A stretch of 64,000 nucleotides of DNA from Streptomyces chartreusis (GCF_008704715.1 NZ_CP023689.1:5084001-5148000); one strand, 5' to 3'; shown: positions 1 to 8,826, counted from the first letter of the stretch. Numbers and translations: made by a program. The notes: generated by a model not told the origin, from the sequence alone.

Positions 1-1
1 C

Positions 2-70
2 GGGGAACTGACGGTGCCGGTAAAGGAGTTCAGGGAGCGGGAGGCGACCATGCAGGACGGGCTGTTCTGA
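2..70 (+). CDS. 3' end of an upstream CDS (partial)
   Basis: The first bases read as an open frame ending at TGA 68-70, giving a 22-residue C-terminal tail (GELTVPVKEFREREATMQDG then LF). Codon third positions are mostly G/C, as expected of coding sequence here. The tail is too short to assign a family. The next gene starts 132 bp downstream, so it is probably a separate transcription unit. Confidence 0.45.
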   Translation, partial: GELTVPVKEFREREATMQDGLF

Positions 71-76
71 GGACGG

Positions 77-123
77 CCCTGGGACCAGCCGGGAAATCGC
101 TCTCCGCCAGGGACTTCCCAGGG
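77..123 (+). terminator. Possible long-loop inverted repeat after the upstream gene
   Basis: CCCTGGGA (77-84) is repeated in inverse orientation as TCCCAGGG (116-123), separated by about 31 nt, just after the stop of the truncated upstream gene. The loop is long and no T-run follows, so this is only a weak terminator candidate. Confidence 0.2.
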
Positions 124-201
124 GTTGCCTGAGAGCCTCCTGTGCGTTTCTTAGGAAAATCACAGGTTGCGGAAAGCGTGTTCTAAGAGGGCCCCGACAA
201 G

Positions 202-951
202 GTGTCCACCATGACCACGACCTCGCCCCAGGGGCGCACCGAACTGCTGAGGCCGGACGGGAGCCCCGTCCGAGTGCTTGTGGTGGACGACGAGATGTCG
301 ATCACCGAACTGCTGTCCATGGCCCTTCGCTATGAGGGCTGGCAGATCCGCAGCGCGGGGGACGGCACGGGAGCCGTCCAGACCGCGCGTGAGTTCCGGC
401 CCGACGCCGTCGTCCTGGACATGATGCTCCCGGACATGGACGGCCTCACCGTCCTCGGGCGGCTGCGCCGCGAACTGCCGGACGTGCCGGTGCTGTTCCT
501 GACGGCCAAGGACGCCGTCGAGGACCGTATCGCCGGGCTGACCGCGGGCGGCGACGACTACGTCACCAAGCCGTTCAGCCTGGAGGAGGTCGTCGCCCGG
601 CTGCGCGGGCTGATCCGGCGTTCGGGCGCCGCGGACCGGCGGTCCGACTCCGTGCTCGTCGTCGGCGACCTGACCCTCGACGAGGACAGCCACGAGGTGT
701 CGCGGGCCGGGGACAACATCCACCTCACCGCCACCGAGTTCGAGCTGCTGCGCTTCCTCATGCGCAATCCGCGGCGCGTGCTCAGCAAGGCACAGATACT
801 CGACCGGGTCTGGTCGTACGACTTCGGCGGGCAGGCCAACGTCGTCGAGCTGTACATCTCCTATCTGCGCCGCAAGATCGACGCCGGCCGCGAGCCGATG
901 ATCCACACCCGGCGCGGAGCCGGCTATCTGATCAAGCCCGCGGTGTCATGA
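202..951 (+). CDS. OmpR/PhoB-family response regulator
   Basis: DNA-binding response regulator of a two-component system. The receiver domain covers about residues 23-140: acidic pair DD29-30, phospho-acceptor D73 in the VVLDMMLP strand, T101 and K123 in TKPF. A winged-helix effector domain follows to the C-terminus (TATEFELLRFL, then VVELYISYLRRK and RRGAGY), as in OmpR/PhoB. The start can be GTG 202 or ATG 211; neither has a strong Shine-Dalgarno sequence. The gene overlaps the downstream sensor kinase by four bases (ATGA), so the two are translationally coupled. The operon continues into two glycosyltransferases, suggesting control of envelope glycosylation. The MprA/TrcR/CseB subgroup was not resolved. 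Confidence 0.93.
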   Translation: MSTMTTTSPQGRTELLRPDGSPVRVLVVDDEMSITELLSMALRYEGWQIRSAGDGTGAVQTAREFRPDAVVLDMMLPDMDGLTVLGRLRRELPDVPVLFLTAKDAVEDRIAGLTAGGDDYVTKPFSLEEVVARLRGLIRRSGAADRRSDSVLVVGDLTLDEDSHEVSRAGDNIHLTATEFELLRFLMRNPRRVLSKAQILDRVWSYDFGGQANVVELYISYLRRKIDAGREPMIHTRRGAGYLIKPAVS

Positions 952-2561
952 GCGGGCGACGACGACCGCGTACGCAGAAGAGACGGGCGGGCCAGCCGCG
1001 CACCCTGCGGACGCGGCTCGTCGTCGCGTCGGTGGTGCTGATCGCCGTGGTGTGCGCGGTGATCGGCACGGTGACGACGCTTGCGTTGCGGTCGCATCTG
1101 TACGAGCAGTTGGACGGCCGGCTCAACGAGGTCGCGGCGCGGGCATCCGGCTCCTTCCGGCCGCCGGACCAGCCCGACGGCGGCCAGGCGCCCGACCTGG
1201 AGAAGAAGCCCAAGGAGGTCGTTCTCACCGACTTCGTCTCCAAGGGGCCGCAGCCGGGCGGCACCATCGCGGCCAAGGTCGAGAACGGTTCCATCACCGA
1301 GGCCGAGGCCGGTGACAGGACCACGGACGACAACGGCGTCCCCCAGGTGACCCCCGAGTCGCTCAGTGAGTCGGCGACGAATGCGCTCGGCTCCGTCGAG
1401 CAGGACGGCAAGAAGCACACGATCGACATCCCCGGCTACGGCGAGTACCGCGTCCAGTACGCGAGCGGCCCCAACGGCACGTTCTACGTCGCCATCCCCA
1501 CCGAGGACGTGACCGGCACCCTCAACACCCTCGTCCTCATAGAAGCCAGCGTCACCGCCGCCGCCCTCGTGGCCGCCGGGATCGCCGGCACCGTGATCGT
1601 CGGTGTCGCCACGCGCCCCCTGCGCCGCGTCGCCGCCACCGCCACCCGTGTCTCCGAACTCCCCCTGCACACCGGCGAGGTGAACCTCAAGGAGCGGGTC
1701 CCCGAGTCGGAGTGCGATCCGCACACCGAGGTCGGCCAGGTCGGCGCCGCGCTCAACCGCATGCTGAACCACGTCCACGGCGCCCTGCACTCCCGCCAGC
1801 AGAGCGAGATGCGGGTGCGGCAGTTCGTGGCGGACGCCAGCCATGAGCTGCGCACACCCCTCGCGTCCATCCGCGGGTACGCCGAGCTGACCAGACGCGG
1901 CAGGGAGGACGTCGGCCCGGACACCAAACACGCCCTCGGCCGTATCGAGTCCGAGGCCGGCCGGATGACCCTCCTCGTCGAGGATCTCCTGCTGCTCGCC
2001 CGGCTCGACGCGGGCCGTCCCCTCCAGTTCGAGCAGACCGATCTGATCCCGCTCGTCGTGGACACCATCAGCGACGCCCGCGCCGCCGGCATGGACCACA
2101 ACTGGCGTCTCGACCTGCCCGACGAGCCCGCGCTCGTGTCGGCGGACGCGGCCCGGCTGCAACAGGTCCTCGTCAACCTCCTCGGCAACGCCCGCAACCA
2201 CACCCCGACCGGCACGACGGTCACAGCGCGTGTTCAACGGCGGGGTCCGTGGCTGTGCGTGGACGTCGAGGACAACGGCCAGGGCATCCCGCCGGATCTG
2301 CTGCCGCACGTCTTCGAACGGTTCGCGCGCGGCGACTCCGCGCGCTCCCGCGCCACCGGCTCCACGGGCCTCGGCCTGGCCATCGTGCAGGCCGTGGCCA
2401 CCGCGCACGGCGGTGCCGTGACCGTCGACAGCATGCCCGGACGCACCGTCTTCACGGTGCATCTGCCGGCGCTGCCCGTGCCGCCGAGCCCGGAAATGAG
2501 CTGGCAACAGCACTCACAGGTACAACACAGCGTCACCACATGGGTGGAACAGGGCGCCTGA
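948..2561 (+). CDS. Membrane sensor histidine kinase (HAMP-HisKA-HATPase)
   Basis: Partner kinase of the preceding regulator, 537 aa. A basic N-terminus leads into TM1 (about residues 23-45). An extracytoplasmic sensor domain of some 140 residues follows, then TM2 (about 190-215) and a HAMP linker. The HisKA H-box FVADASHELRTPLASIRGY places the phosphorylated His near residue 299. The N-box (NLLGNARNHTP), G1 (DNGQGIP) and G2 (GSTGLGLAIV) motifs of the ATPase domain are intact. The start ATG at 948 overlaps the regulator stop. Only 14 bp separate the stop from the glycosyltransferase start. The external signal is unknown. Confidence 0.93.
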   Translation: MSGRRRPRTQKRRAGQPRTLRTRLVVASVVLIAVVCAVIGTVTTLALRSHLYEQLDGRLNEVAARASGSFRPPDQPDGGQAPDLEKKPKEVVLTDFVSKGPQPGGTIAAKVENGSITEAEAGDRTTDDNGVPQVTPESLSESATNALGSVEQDGKKHTIDIPGYGEYRVQYASGPNGTFYVAIPTEDVTGTLNTLVLIEASVTAAALVAAGIAGTVIVGVATRPLRRVAATATRVSELPLHTGEVNLKERVPESECDPHTEVGQVGAALNRMLNHVHGALHSRQQSEMRVRQFVADASHELRTPLASIRGYAELTRRGREDVGPDTKHALGRIESEAGRMTLLVEDLLLLARLDAGRPLQFEQTDLIPLVVDTISDARAAGMDHNWRLDLPDEPALVSADAARLQQVLVNLLGNARNHTPTGTTVTARVQRRGPWLCVDVEDNGQGIPPDLLPHVFERFARGDSARSRATGSTGLGLAIVQAVATAHGGAVTVDSMPGRTVFTVHLPALPVPPSPEMSWQQHSQVQHSVTTWVEQGA

Positions 2562-2575
2562 CGAAAGTCGGTTCC

Positions 2576-4060
2576 ATGCGAACCGACTCTTCTCCCGGCA
2601 ACCTGCCGGCGCGGGAGCACCTCCCGGCCGGAGACGCCGGTACGCCTGTCCTGGACGTAGTGATCCCCGTCTACAACGAGGAGAAGGACCTCCAGCCGTG
2701 TGTGCTGAGACTGCATGACCACCTCAAGCGCACGTTCCCGTACGCGTTCCGCATCACGATCGCGGACAACGCGTCGACCGACACCACTCCCCTGGTGTCG
2801 CGGCGGCTGGAGACGGAGCTCCCGGAGGTCAGGGCGTTCCGGCTGGAGCAGAAGGGCCGCGGCCGGGCGCTGCGGACCGTCTGGTCCGCGTCGGAGGCCC
2901 CGATCCTCGCCTACATGGACGTGGACCTGTCCACCGACCTCAACGCCCTGCTGCCGCTGGTGGCGCCGCTGATCTCCGGTCACTCGGACCTGGCGATCGG
3001 CTCCCGGCTCAGCCGCAGCTCGCGCGTGGTGCGCGGCGCCAAGCGGGAGTTCATCAGCCGCAGTTACAACCTCATCCTGCGCGGCTCCCTCCAGGCCCGC
3101 TTCTCGGACGCCCAGTGCGGCTTCAAGGCGATCCGCCGCGATGTCGCGCAGGTGCTGCTGCCGCTGGTGGAGGACACCGGCTGGTTCTTCGACACCGAGA
3201 TGCTGGTGCTCGCCGAGCGCGCGGGCCTGCGGATCCACGAGGTGCCGGTCGACTGGGTCGACGACCCGGACTCCACGGTCCACATCGTGAGGACGGCGAC
3301 CGACGACCTCAAGGGCGTGTGGCGGGTGGGCAGGGCCCTGGCGACCGGCTCGCTGCCGCTGGACCGGCTCGCCCGGCCGTTCGGCGACGACCCGAGGGAC
3401 CGCGAGATCAAGGACGTACCCAACGGCCTGGCCCGCCAGCTCGTCGGGTTCTGTGTCGTCGGCGGCCTGTCCACCCTGTTCTACCTGCTGCTCTACAGCG
3501 GCTTCCGCGTCTTCGCCGGCTCGCAGATCGCCAACGCGCTCGCGCTGCTGGTCTCCGCGATCGCCAACACGGCGGCCAACCGGCGCCTCACCTTCGGGGT
3601 GCGCGGCCGCGGCGGCGCCGTACGGCACCAGGCGCAGGGCCTGGTCGTCTTCGGCATCGGACTCGCCCTGACCAGCGGCTCGCTGGCCGCCCTGAACGCG
3701 GCCAGCAGCGACCCGGCGCACTCCACCGAACTCGCGGTCCTGATCGCCGCCAACCTCGCGGCGACGGTCCTGCGCTTCCTGCTCTTCCGGGCGTGGGTGT
3801 TCCCGGACCGGCGCGACGACCTCGACTCGACGATCGTCGCCTCGCACGTCCCCGCCCCCAACCCGTCCTCGCCGACCTACTCCATGGCAGGGCAGAGCCC
3901 CTACGGCCCGCTCCCGCAGCGCCCGACGGGCACACCGCACCCCATGTACGACACCGATCGGTTCCGCGCCGGTGAAGCCGCGGACGGCAATTGGCGGGAG
4001 GCCACCATGCAGTTGCAGCCGGTGCGCCCGCACGACACCGAGTCGAGGGAATACCGATGA
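2576..4060 (+). CDS. Bifunctional GT2 glycosyltransferase / GtrA-family membrane protein
   Basis: The N-terminal half is a dolichol-phosphate-sugar-synthase-type GT2 domain: LDVVIPVYNEEKDL at the nucleotide-sugar site, AYMDVDLSTD holding the DxD-like metal motif, and DAQCGFKAIRR typical of polyprenyl-phosphate glycosyltransferases. The C-terminal part (about residue 285 onward) is a GtrA-like four-helix membrane domain (QLVGFCVVGGLSTLFYLLLY) that in O-antigen modification systems is linked to lipid-sugar translocation. The frame is open further upstream, but ATG 2576 follows the kinase stop directly and begins the conserved region. The product (494 aa) probably makes and flips polyprenyl-phosphate sugar for the GT39 enzyme encoded next, whose start overlaps this stop (ATGA). 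Confidence 0.9.
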   Translation: MRTDSSPGNLPAREHLPAGDAGTPVLDVVIPVYNEEKDLQPCVLRLHDHLKRTFPYAFRITIADNASTDTTPLVSRRLETELPEVRAFRLEQKGRGRALRTVWSASEAPILAYMDVDLSTDLNALLPLVAPLISGHSDLAIGSRLSRSSRVVRGAKREFISRSYNLILRGSLQARFSDAQCGFKAIRRDVAQVLLPLVEDTGWFFDTEMLVLAERAGLRIHEVPVDWVDDPDSTVHIVRTATDDLKGVWRVGRALATGSLPLDRLARPFGDDPRDREIKDVPNGLARQLVGFCVVGGLSTLFYLLLYSGFRVFAGSQIANALALLVSAIANTAANRRLTFGVRGRGGAVRHQAQGLVVFGIGLALTSGSLAALNAASSDPAHSTELAVLIAANLAATVLRFLLFRAWVFPDRRDDLDSTIVASHVPAPNPSSPTYSMAGQSPYGPLPQRPTGTPHPMYDTDRFRAGEAADGNWREATMQLQPVRPHDTESREYR

Positions 4061-6267
4061 CCGTCCACTACGACCAGACCGGTTACGACAGAGGGGCGAG
4101 CCCCGACACCTGGGGCCCACCGCCCACGCCCCCCACCGCCCCGGCCCCCGACGCCGGTGAACCGAAGCAGCCTTTCGTACGGCGGCTGTGGCGCGGACGC
4201 CCCGAGGACCCGCGCTGGGCACGCCCGGCCTTCCTCGGCCTCCTGCTCGCGACCCTCCTGCTCTACCTCTACAACCTGAGCGCCTCCGGGTACGCCAACT
4301 CCTTCTACTCGGCGGCGGTCCAGGCCGGCAGCGAGTCCTGGAAGGCCTTCTTCTTCGGCTCGCTGGACGCGGCGAACGCCATCACCGTCGACAAGCCCCC
4401 GGCCTCCCTGTGGCCGATGGCCCTGTCGGTCCGCCTCTTCGGCCTGCACTCCTGGGCGATCCTGCTCCCCGAGGTCCTCATGGGCGTCGGCACGGTGGCC
4501 GTGGTGTACGCGGCCGTGCGCCGCCGGTTCGGCCCCGCGGCCGGTCTGATCTCGGGCGCGGTGCTCGCGCTCACCCCCGTCGCGGCGCTGATGTTCCGGT
4601 TCAACAACCCGGACGCGATGCTGGCCCTGCTGATGGCCGTGGCCTGCTACTTCGTCATCCGGGCCCTGGAGGACGGCCGTACGAAGTGGCTGATGTGGGC
4701 CGGAGCCGCGATCGGCTTCGCCTTCCTCGCCAAGACCCTCCAGGCCTTCCTGATCCTGCCGCCGCTCGCGCTCGTGTACGCGGTCTGCGCCCCGGTGCCG
4801 GTGAGGAAGCGGATCGGCCAGCTCGCCGCGGGCCTCGCCGCGATCGTCGTCTCCGGCGGCTGGTGGGTAGCGATCGTCGAACTGTGGCCCGCCTCCTCCC
4901 GCCCGTACATCGGCGGCTCGCAGAACAACTCCTTCCTCGAACTGACCTTCGGCTACAACGGCCTGGGCCGGCTCAACGGCGACGAGACCGGCAGCGTCGG
5001 CGGTGGCGGCGGAGGCGGCAACGGCGGCGGCAACTGGGGCGAGACCGGCTGGGACCGGCTGTTCGGCTCCTCCATCGGCGGCCAGATCTCCTGGCTGATC
5101 CCGGCCGCGCTGATCCTGCTGATCGCGGGCCTGGTGGCGACGCGGGGAGCACGCCGTACGTCGGTGACGCGGGGTTCGTTCCTGGTCTGGGGCGGCGCGC
5201 TGGTCACGACCATGCTGGTCTTCAGCTATATGCAGGGCATCTTCCACGAGTACTACACGGTGGCCCTCGCCCCCTACATCGCCCCGCTGATCGGCATGGG
5301 CGCGGCGCTGCTCTGGGAGAAGCGCGACAAGGCGTGGGCGTCGCTGACCATGGCGGCCGCGATGACGGCCACCGCGGTCTGGGGCTACGTCCTGCTCAAC
5401 CGCTCCTCGGACTACCTGCCCTGGCTGAAGTGGGTCGTACTGGTCGGCGGTCTCGCGGCCGCCCTCGGCCTGATCTTCGCGAGCCGACTGGGGCGCCGAC
5501 TGACCCTCGGCGTCGTGGGCCTGGGCCTCGTGGCCGCGCTGGCCGGCCCGGCCGCGTACACCCTCACCACGGTGAACGAGGGCCACACCGGCTCGATCGT
5601 CACCGCCGGTCCCGCGGTCGCGGGCGGCCGGGGCGGTCCCGGTGGCGGCGGAGGCGGCATGGGCGGCGGCCCCGGCGGGGGCGGCATGCCCGGCCAGAAC
5701 CAGCAGGGCCAGCAGGGCCAGCAGGGGCAGAACCAGCAGGGCGGCAACGGCTTCCCCGGTGGCGGCTTCGGCGGCGGTATGCCGGGTCAGCAGAACGGCA
5801 ACGGCAACACCCAGGGCCAGAACCAGCAGGGCGGCATGCCCGGCGGCGGCCGCACCGGCGAGGGCGGCATGGGCGGCGGTGGCGGCGCGGGCGGTCTGCT
5901 CAACGGCGCCAGCGTCAGCGACGAGGCCAAGGCCCTGCTGGAGAAGAACGCCGAAGACTACACCTGGGCGGCCGCGGCCATCGGCGCCCAGAACGCCGCG
6001 AGCTACCAGCTCTCCACCGGCGACCCGGTGATGGCGATCGGCGGCTTCAACGGCACCGACCCGTCCCCGACGCTGGCCGAGTTCAAGAAGTACGTGGAGG
6101 ACGGCAGGATCCACTACTTCATCGGAAGTGGCAGCGGCGGCGGCATGGGCGGCAGTAGCAGCGGCTCCTCCTCGCAGATCAGCTCCTGGGTCCAGGAGAA
6201 CTTCGAGTCGGTGACGGTCGACGGCAGCACCTTCTACGACCTGACGCAGCCGAAGAGCGACAGCTGA
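4057..6267 (+). CDS. GT39 / ArnT-like membrane glycosyltransferase with Gly/Gln-rich region
   Basis: A 736-aa polytopic protein of the PMT/ArnT/YkcB group, which transfers sugar from polyprenyl phosphate on the outer face of the membrane. After a Pro-rich cytoplasmic tail there are about 11-12 membrane segments. The first loop carries AANAITVDKPPASLW, the acidic loop typical of this clan. From about residue 525 to 630 there is an exported low-complexity stretch rich in Gly, Gln, Asn and Met. A compact C-terminal domain follows (LLEKNAEDYTWAAAAIGAQN, YFIGSGSGGG). ATG 4057 overlaps the upstream stop. A strong terminator sits 30 bp after the stop. The glycosylated substrate is unknown. Confidence 0.9.
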   Translation: MTVHYDQTGYDRGASPDTWGPPPTPPTAPAPDAGEPKQPFVRRLWRGRPEDPRWARPAFLGLLLATLLLYLYNLSASGYANSFYSAAVQAGSESWKAFFFGSLDAANAITVDKPPASLWPMALSVRLFGLHSWAILLPEVLMGVGTVAVVYAAVRRRFGPAAGLISGAVLALTPVAALMFRFNNPDAMLALLMAVACYFVIRALEDGRTKWLMWAGAAIGFAFLAKTLQAFLILPPLALVYAVCAPVPVRKRIGQLAAGLAAIVVSGGWWVAIVELWPASSRPYIGGSQNNSFLELTFGYNGLGRLNGDETGSVGGGGGGGNGGGNWGETGWDRLFGSSIGGQISWLIPAALILLIAGLVATRGARRTSVTRGSFLVWGGALVTTMLVFSYMQGIFHEYYTVALAPYIAPLIGMGAALLWEKRDKAWASLTMAAAMTATAVWGYVLLNRSSDYLPWLKWVVLVGGLAAALGLIFASRLGRRLTLGVVGLGLVAALAGPAAYTLTTVNEGHTGSIVTAGPAVAGGRGGPGGGGGGMGGGPGGGGMPGQNQQGQQGQQGQNQQGGNGFPGGGFGGGMPGQQNGNGNTQGQNQQGGMPGGGRTGEGGMGGGGGAGGLLNGASVSDEAKALLEKNAEDYTWAAAAIGAQNAASYQLSTGDPVMAIGGFNGTDPSPTLAEFKKYVEDGRIHYFIGSGSGGGMGGSSSGSSSQISSWVQENFESVTVDGSTFYDLTQPKSDS

Positions 6268-6297
6268 CGGTCCCCGACCGTTTCCGACGGTCTCTGT

Positions 6298-6333
6298 GGG
6301 AAGGGGCGGTGGCCCGTGCCACCGCCCCTTCCC
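6298..6333 (+). terminator. Intrinsic terminator of the two-component/glycosyltransferase operon
   Basis: A perfect 16-bp inverted repeat (6298-6313 and 6318-6333) with loop CCGT lies 30 bp after the GT39 stop. The downstream gene has its own promoter immediately afterwards. Confidence 0.8.
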
Positions 6334-6342
6334 GTATCTCCG

Positions 6343-6379
6343 TTGTACGCCGTATAGGGATTGCCTTACGGTGTATAGC
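6343..6379 (+). promoter_or_regulatory. Promoter with overlapping TetR-type operator; transcript probably leaderless
   Basis: A TTGTAC (-35, 6343-6348), 18-bp spacer and TACGGT (-10, 6367-6372) place transcription start at about 6379-6380, on the ATG of the MFS gene. No Shine-Dalgarno sequence precedes that ATG. A near-perfect dyad, TACGCCGTATAGG (6346-6358) against CCTTACGGTGTA (6364-6375), covers the whole promoter and is the natural binding site for the TetR regulator encoded downstream. Confidence 0.6.
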
Positions 6380-7885
6380 ATGACGACGTCCCCCCAGGAA
6401 CAGGCCCCAGCCCAGCCGCAGTCCGAGGCCCCGGGCGGTCACCCGCAGCGCTGGCTGATCCTCGGTGTCCTCTGCCTCGCGGTGCTGACCGTGGTGCTCG
6501 ACAACACCGTCCTGAACGTGGCCATCCCCTCACTCACCCGCGAACTGGGCGCGGCCACCTCCGACATCCAGTGGATGATCAATGCCTACTCGCTGGTGCA
6601 GTCGGGTCTGCTGCTCACGGCCGGCAGCGCGGCCGACCGCTACGGCCGCAAGAAGATGCTGGCCGCGGGCCTGGCCCTGTTCGGCGTGGGCTCGCTCGTG
6701 GCCGGCCTCGCCGACTCCACGGGCCAGCTGATCGCGGCGCGCGCCGGGATGGGCGTCGGCGGCGCGCTGCTGATGACCACGGTCCTCGCGGTGGCGATCC
6801 AGATCTTCACGCCGGAGGAGCAGCCGAAGGCGATCGGCATCTGGGCCGCGGTGAACTCGCTGGGCTTCGCGGCCGGACCGCTGCTCGGCGGCTTCATGCT
6901 GAACCACTTCTGGTGGGGCGCGATCTTCCTGATCAACATTCCGGTCGCGGTGCTCGCCCTGGTGGCCGTCGTGGTGCTCGTCCCCGAGTCGAAGAACCCC
7001 CATGGCGACCGCCCCGACCTGCTGGGCGCAGTGCTCTCCACGATCGGCATGGCGGCCCTGGTCTACGCGATCATCTCCGGGCCGGAGCACGGCTGGACGT
7101 CGGGCCGGGTCCTGCTGACGGCGACGGTGGCCGTCGTCGTACTGGCCGCCTTCGCGTACTGGGAGAGCCGGATCCCATACCCCATGATCGACATGCACTT
7201 CTTCCGGAACCGGCGGTTCACGGGTGCGGTCTCGGGCGGTGTGCTCATCACCTTCGGCATGGGCGGGTCGCTCTTCCTGCTCACCCAGCACATGCAGTTC
7301 GTGCTCGGCTACGAGCCGCTGGAGGCCGGGCTGCGAACGGCGCCGCTCGCCCTGATGATCGTGGCGCTGAACTTCACCGGTGTGGCGGCGAAGTGGGCGG
7401 CCCGGCTCGGCACCCCGCTCGCCATCGGCCTCGGCATGGCGGTGATGGCGGGGGGCCTGGCCGCCATCGCCACGATGGCCTCCGGCGGTTACGCCGGGAC
7501 GCTGCTGGGGCTGGTGCTGATCGGCACGGGAGCGGCGGTGGCGAGTCCGGCGATGTCCCACGCGATCATGAGTGCGATTCCGCCGGAGAAGGCCGGGGTC
7601 GGCGGCGGGATCAACGGCACGGTGGCGGAGTTCGGCACCGGGCTGGGGGTCGCCGTGCTGGGGGCACTGCTCAACTCGCGGTTCGCGGCGCTGATTCCGG
7701 TGGCGGCGACGTCGCTGCCGGCGGCGCTGGCGGCTGCCGGGTCGGCCGAGGAGAAGGCCGAGATCACGGACGCGTTCTCCTCCGGGCTGGAGACCAGTCT
7801 GCTGGTGGGGGCGTTGGCTGTGCTGTTGGGGGGATTGGTCGCGGGCGCTTTGCTGCGGCGGGCTGAAAGGGGAGATTCCGCCTGA
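6380..7885 (+). CDS. MFS drug exporter, DHA2/EmrB-QacA family
   Basis: A 501-aa, 14-helix proton-driven multidrug exporter of the plasma membrane. Diagnostic motifs are LDNTVLNVAIPSL at helix 1 (DHA2 motif), SAADRYGRKK in the first cytoplasmic loop (motif A), and GVGGALLMTTVLAV. A Gly/Ala-rich stretch (GGINGTVAEFGTGLGVAVLGALL) lies in the late helices. ATG 6380 was chosen because the promoter/operator ends exactly at it, although the frame is open 28 codons further upstream. The tetR gene 119 bp downstream on the same strand is the likely repressor, a standard exporter-repressor pair. The exported compound cannot be told from sequence. Confidence 0.92.
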   Translation: MTTSPQEQAPAQPQSEAPGGHPQRWLILGVLCLAVLTVVLDNTVLNVAIPSLTRELGAATSDIQWMINAYSLVQSGLLLTAGSAADRYGRKKMLAAGLALFGVGSLVAGLADSTGQLIAARAGMGVGGALLMTTVLAVAIQIFTPEEQPKAIGIWAAVNSLGFAAGPLLGGFMLNHFWWGAIFLINIPVAVLALVAVVVLVPESKNPHGDRPDLLGAVLSTIGMAALVYAIISGPEHGWTSGRVLLTATVAVVVLAAFAYWESRIPYPMIDMHFFRNRRFTGAVSGGVLITFGMGGSLFLLTQHMQFVLGYEPLEAGLRTAPLALMIVALNFTGVAAKWAARLGTPLAIGLGMAVMAGGLAAIATMASGGYAGTLLGLVLIGTGAAVASPAMSHAIMSAIPPEKAGVGGGINGTVAEFGTGLGVAVLGALLNSRFAALIPVAATSLPAALAAAGSAEEKAEITDAFSSGLETSLLVGALAVLLGGLVAGALLRRAERGDSA

Positions 7886-7926
7886 GGGCTCGGGGCATAC
7901 CGTTGTCGGGCGACTGCGGCCTGGTT

Positions 7927-7956
7927 GTGGCTGGTCGCGCAGTTCCCCGCGCCCCT
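7927..7956 (-). repeat. 30-bp dispersed repeat, inverted copy A
   Basis: This 30-bp stretch is the exact reverse complement of 8797-8826. The two copies bracket tetR. The element (core GCGCGGGGAACTGCGCGA) is one I recall as frequent between Streptomyces genes; its function is unknown. Confidence 0.65.
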
Positions 7957-8004
7957 ACGGGGGCGTTTCGGTGACCGCCGATCGAATGTCTAGGAAGGTG
8001 CGCG

Positions 8005-8778
8005 ATGGCCAGGGCAGCCCGGGAGTCCGCTCGGACCAGTGTGTGGCTGGAGGGCAAGGAGCGTCGCGGAGGGCGCGGTGGGCAGCCCTCCGGGCTCGAC
8101 CGGGACCGGATCACCGAGGCGACCGTACGGCTGCTGGACGCCGAGGGGCTGGCGAAGTTCTCCATGCGCCGGCTTGCGGCCGAGCTGAACGTGACCGCGA
8201 TGTCCGTCTACTGGTACGTCGACACCAAGGACGACCTCCTCGAACTCGCCCTCGACGCCGCCTTCGGTGAACTCGACCTGCCCGACGCCGAGACCGACGA
8301 GGACTGGCGGGAGCAACTGCGCACGCTGGCCCGCGCCTACCGCGGCCTGCTGGTGCGCCACCCGTGGCTGTCGCCGCTGATCGGCACGTACGTCAACATC
8401 GGCCCGAACAGCCTCGCCTTCTCCCGGCTGGTGCAGCGCATCGTCCGCAGGACCGGCCTGCCCGCGCACGGCCTGGTCGCCGCCATCTCCGCGGTCTTCC
8501 AGTTCGTGTACGGCTTCGGCACGATCGAGGGCCATTTCATCGCCCGCAGCACGGCGTTCGGCATGACCCCGGACGACTACTTCCACCACGCCATGAGCAA
8601 CGTGTCGCAGTCCCCGGAGGCCGCCGACATCGTCCAGGAGTCCGCGGAACTCATGGAGGCCCGGGGCGGCGACACGGTCGAGGAAATGTGGGAACGCGAC
8701 TTCGAGTTCGCCCTGGACCTCTTGGTGGCGGGCATCGAAGCGATGGTCGAAAAGACCGGCGGCGAGCGACACCCCTAG
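8005..8778 (+). CDS. TetR/AcrR-family transcriptional repressor
   Basis: A 257-aa one-component regulator. The N-terminal helix-turn-helix domain, after a basic arm, reads RDRITEATVRLLDAEGLAKFSMRRLAAELNVTAMSVYWYVDTKDDLLELALDAAF, quoted here in part as LAAELNVTAMSVYWYVDTKD for the recognition helix. The remainder is the all-helical TetR_C ligand-binding domain with a hydrophobic core (LVAAISAVFQFVYGFGTIEG). It follows the MFS exporter on the same strand and most likely represses it through the dyad at 6346-6375. The ligand is unknown, probably an exporter substrate. Confidence 0.92.
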   Translation: MARAARESARTSVWLEGKERRGGRGGQPSGLDRDRITEATVRLLDAEGLAKFSMRRLAAELNVTAMSVYWYVDTKDDLLELALDAAFGELDLPDAETDEDWREQLRTLARAYRGLLVRHPWLSPLIGTYVNIGPNSLAFSRLVQRIVRRTGLPAHGLVAAISAVFQFVYGFGTIEGHFIARSTAFGMTPDDYFHHAMSNVSQSPEAADIVQESAELMEARGGDTVEEMWERDFEFALDLLVAGIEAMVEKTGGERHP

Positions 8779-8796
8779 GGCGCGAGAGCGCCCTTT

Positions 8797-8826
8797 AGGG
8801 GCGCGGGGAACTGCGCGACCAGCCAC
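8797..8826 (+). repeat. 30-bp dispersed repeat, inverted copy B
   Basis: This is identical to the reverse complement of 7927-7956. It lies 18 bp after the tetR stop, between convergent genes. Confidence 0.65.

Noticed and set aside
924..2513. Long open frame antisense to the histidine kinase (and similar long minus-strand frames at 3901-6381, 2234-4222, 37268-40954)
   Set aside because: Such frames are normal in very high-GC DNA. Translations are His/Arg/Gly/Ala-rich without domains, and the opposite strand encodes clear enzymes.
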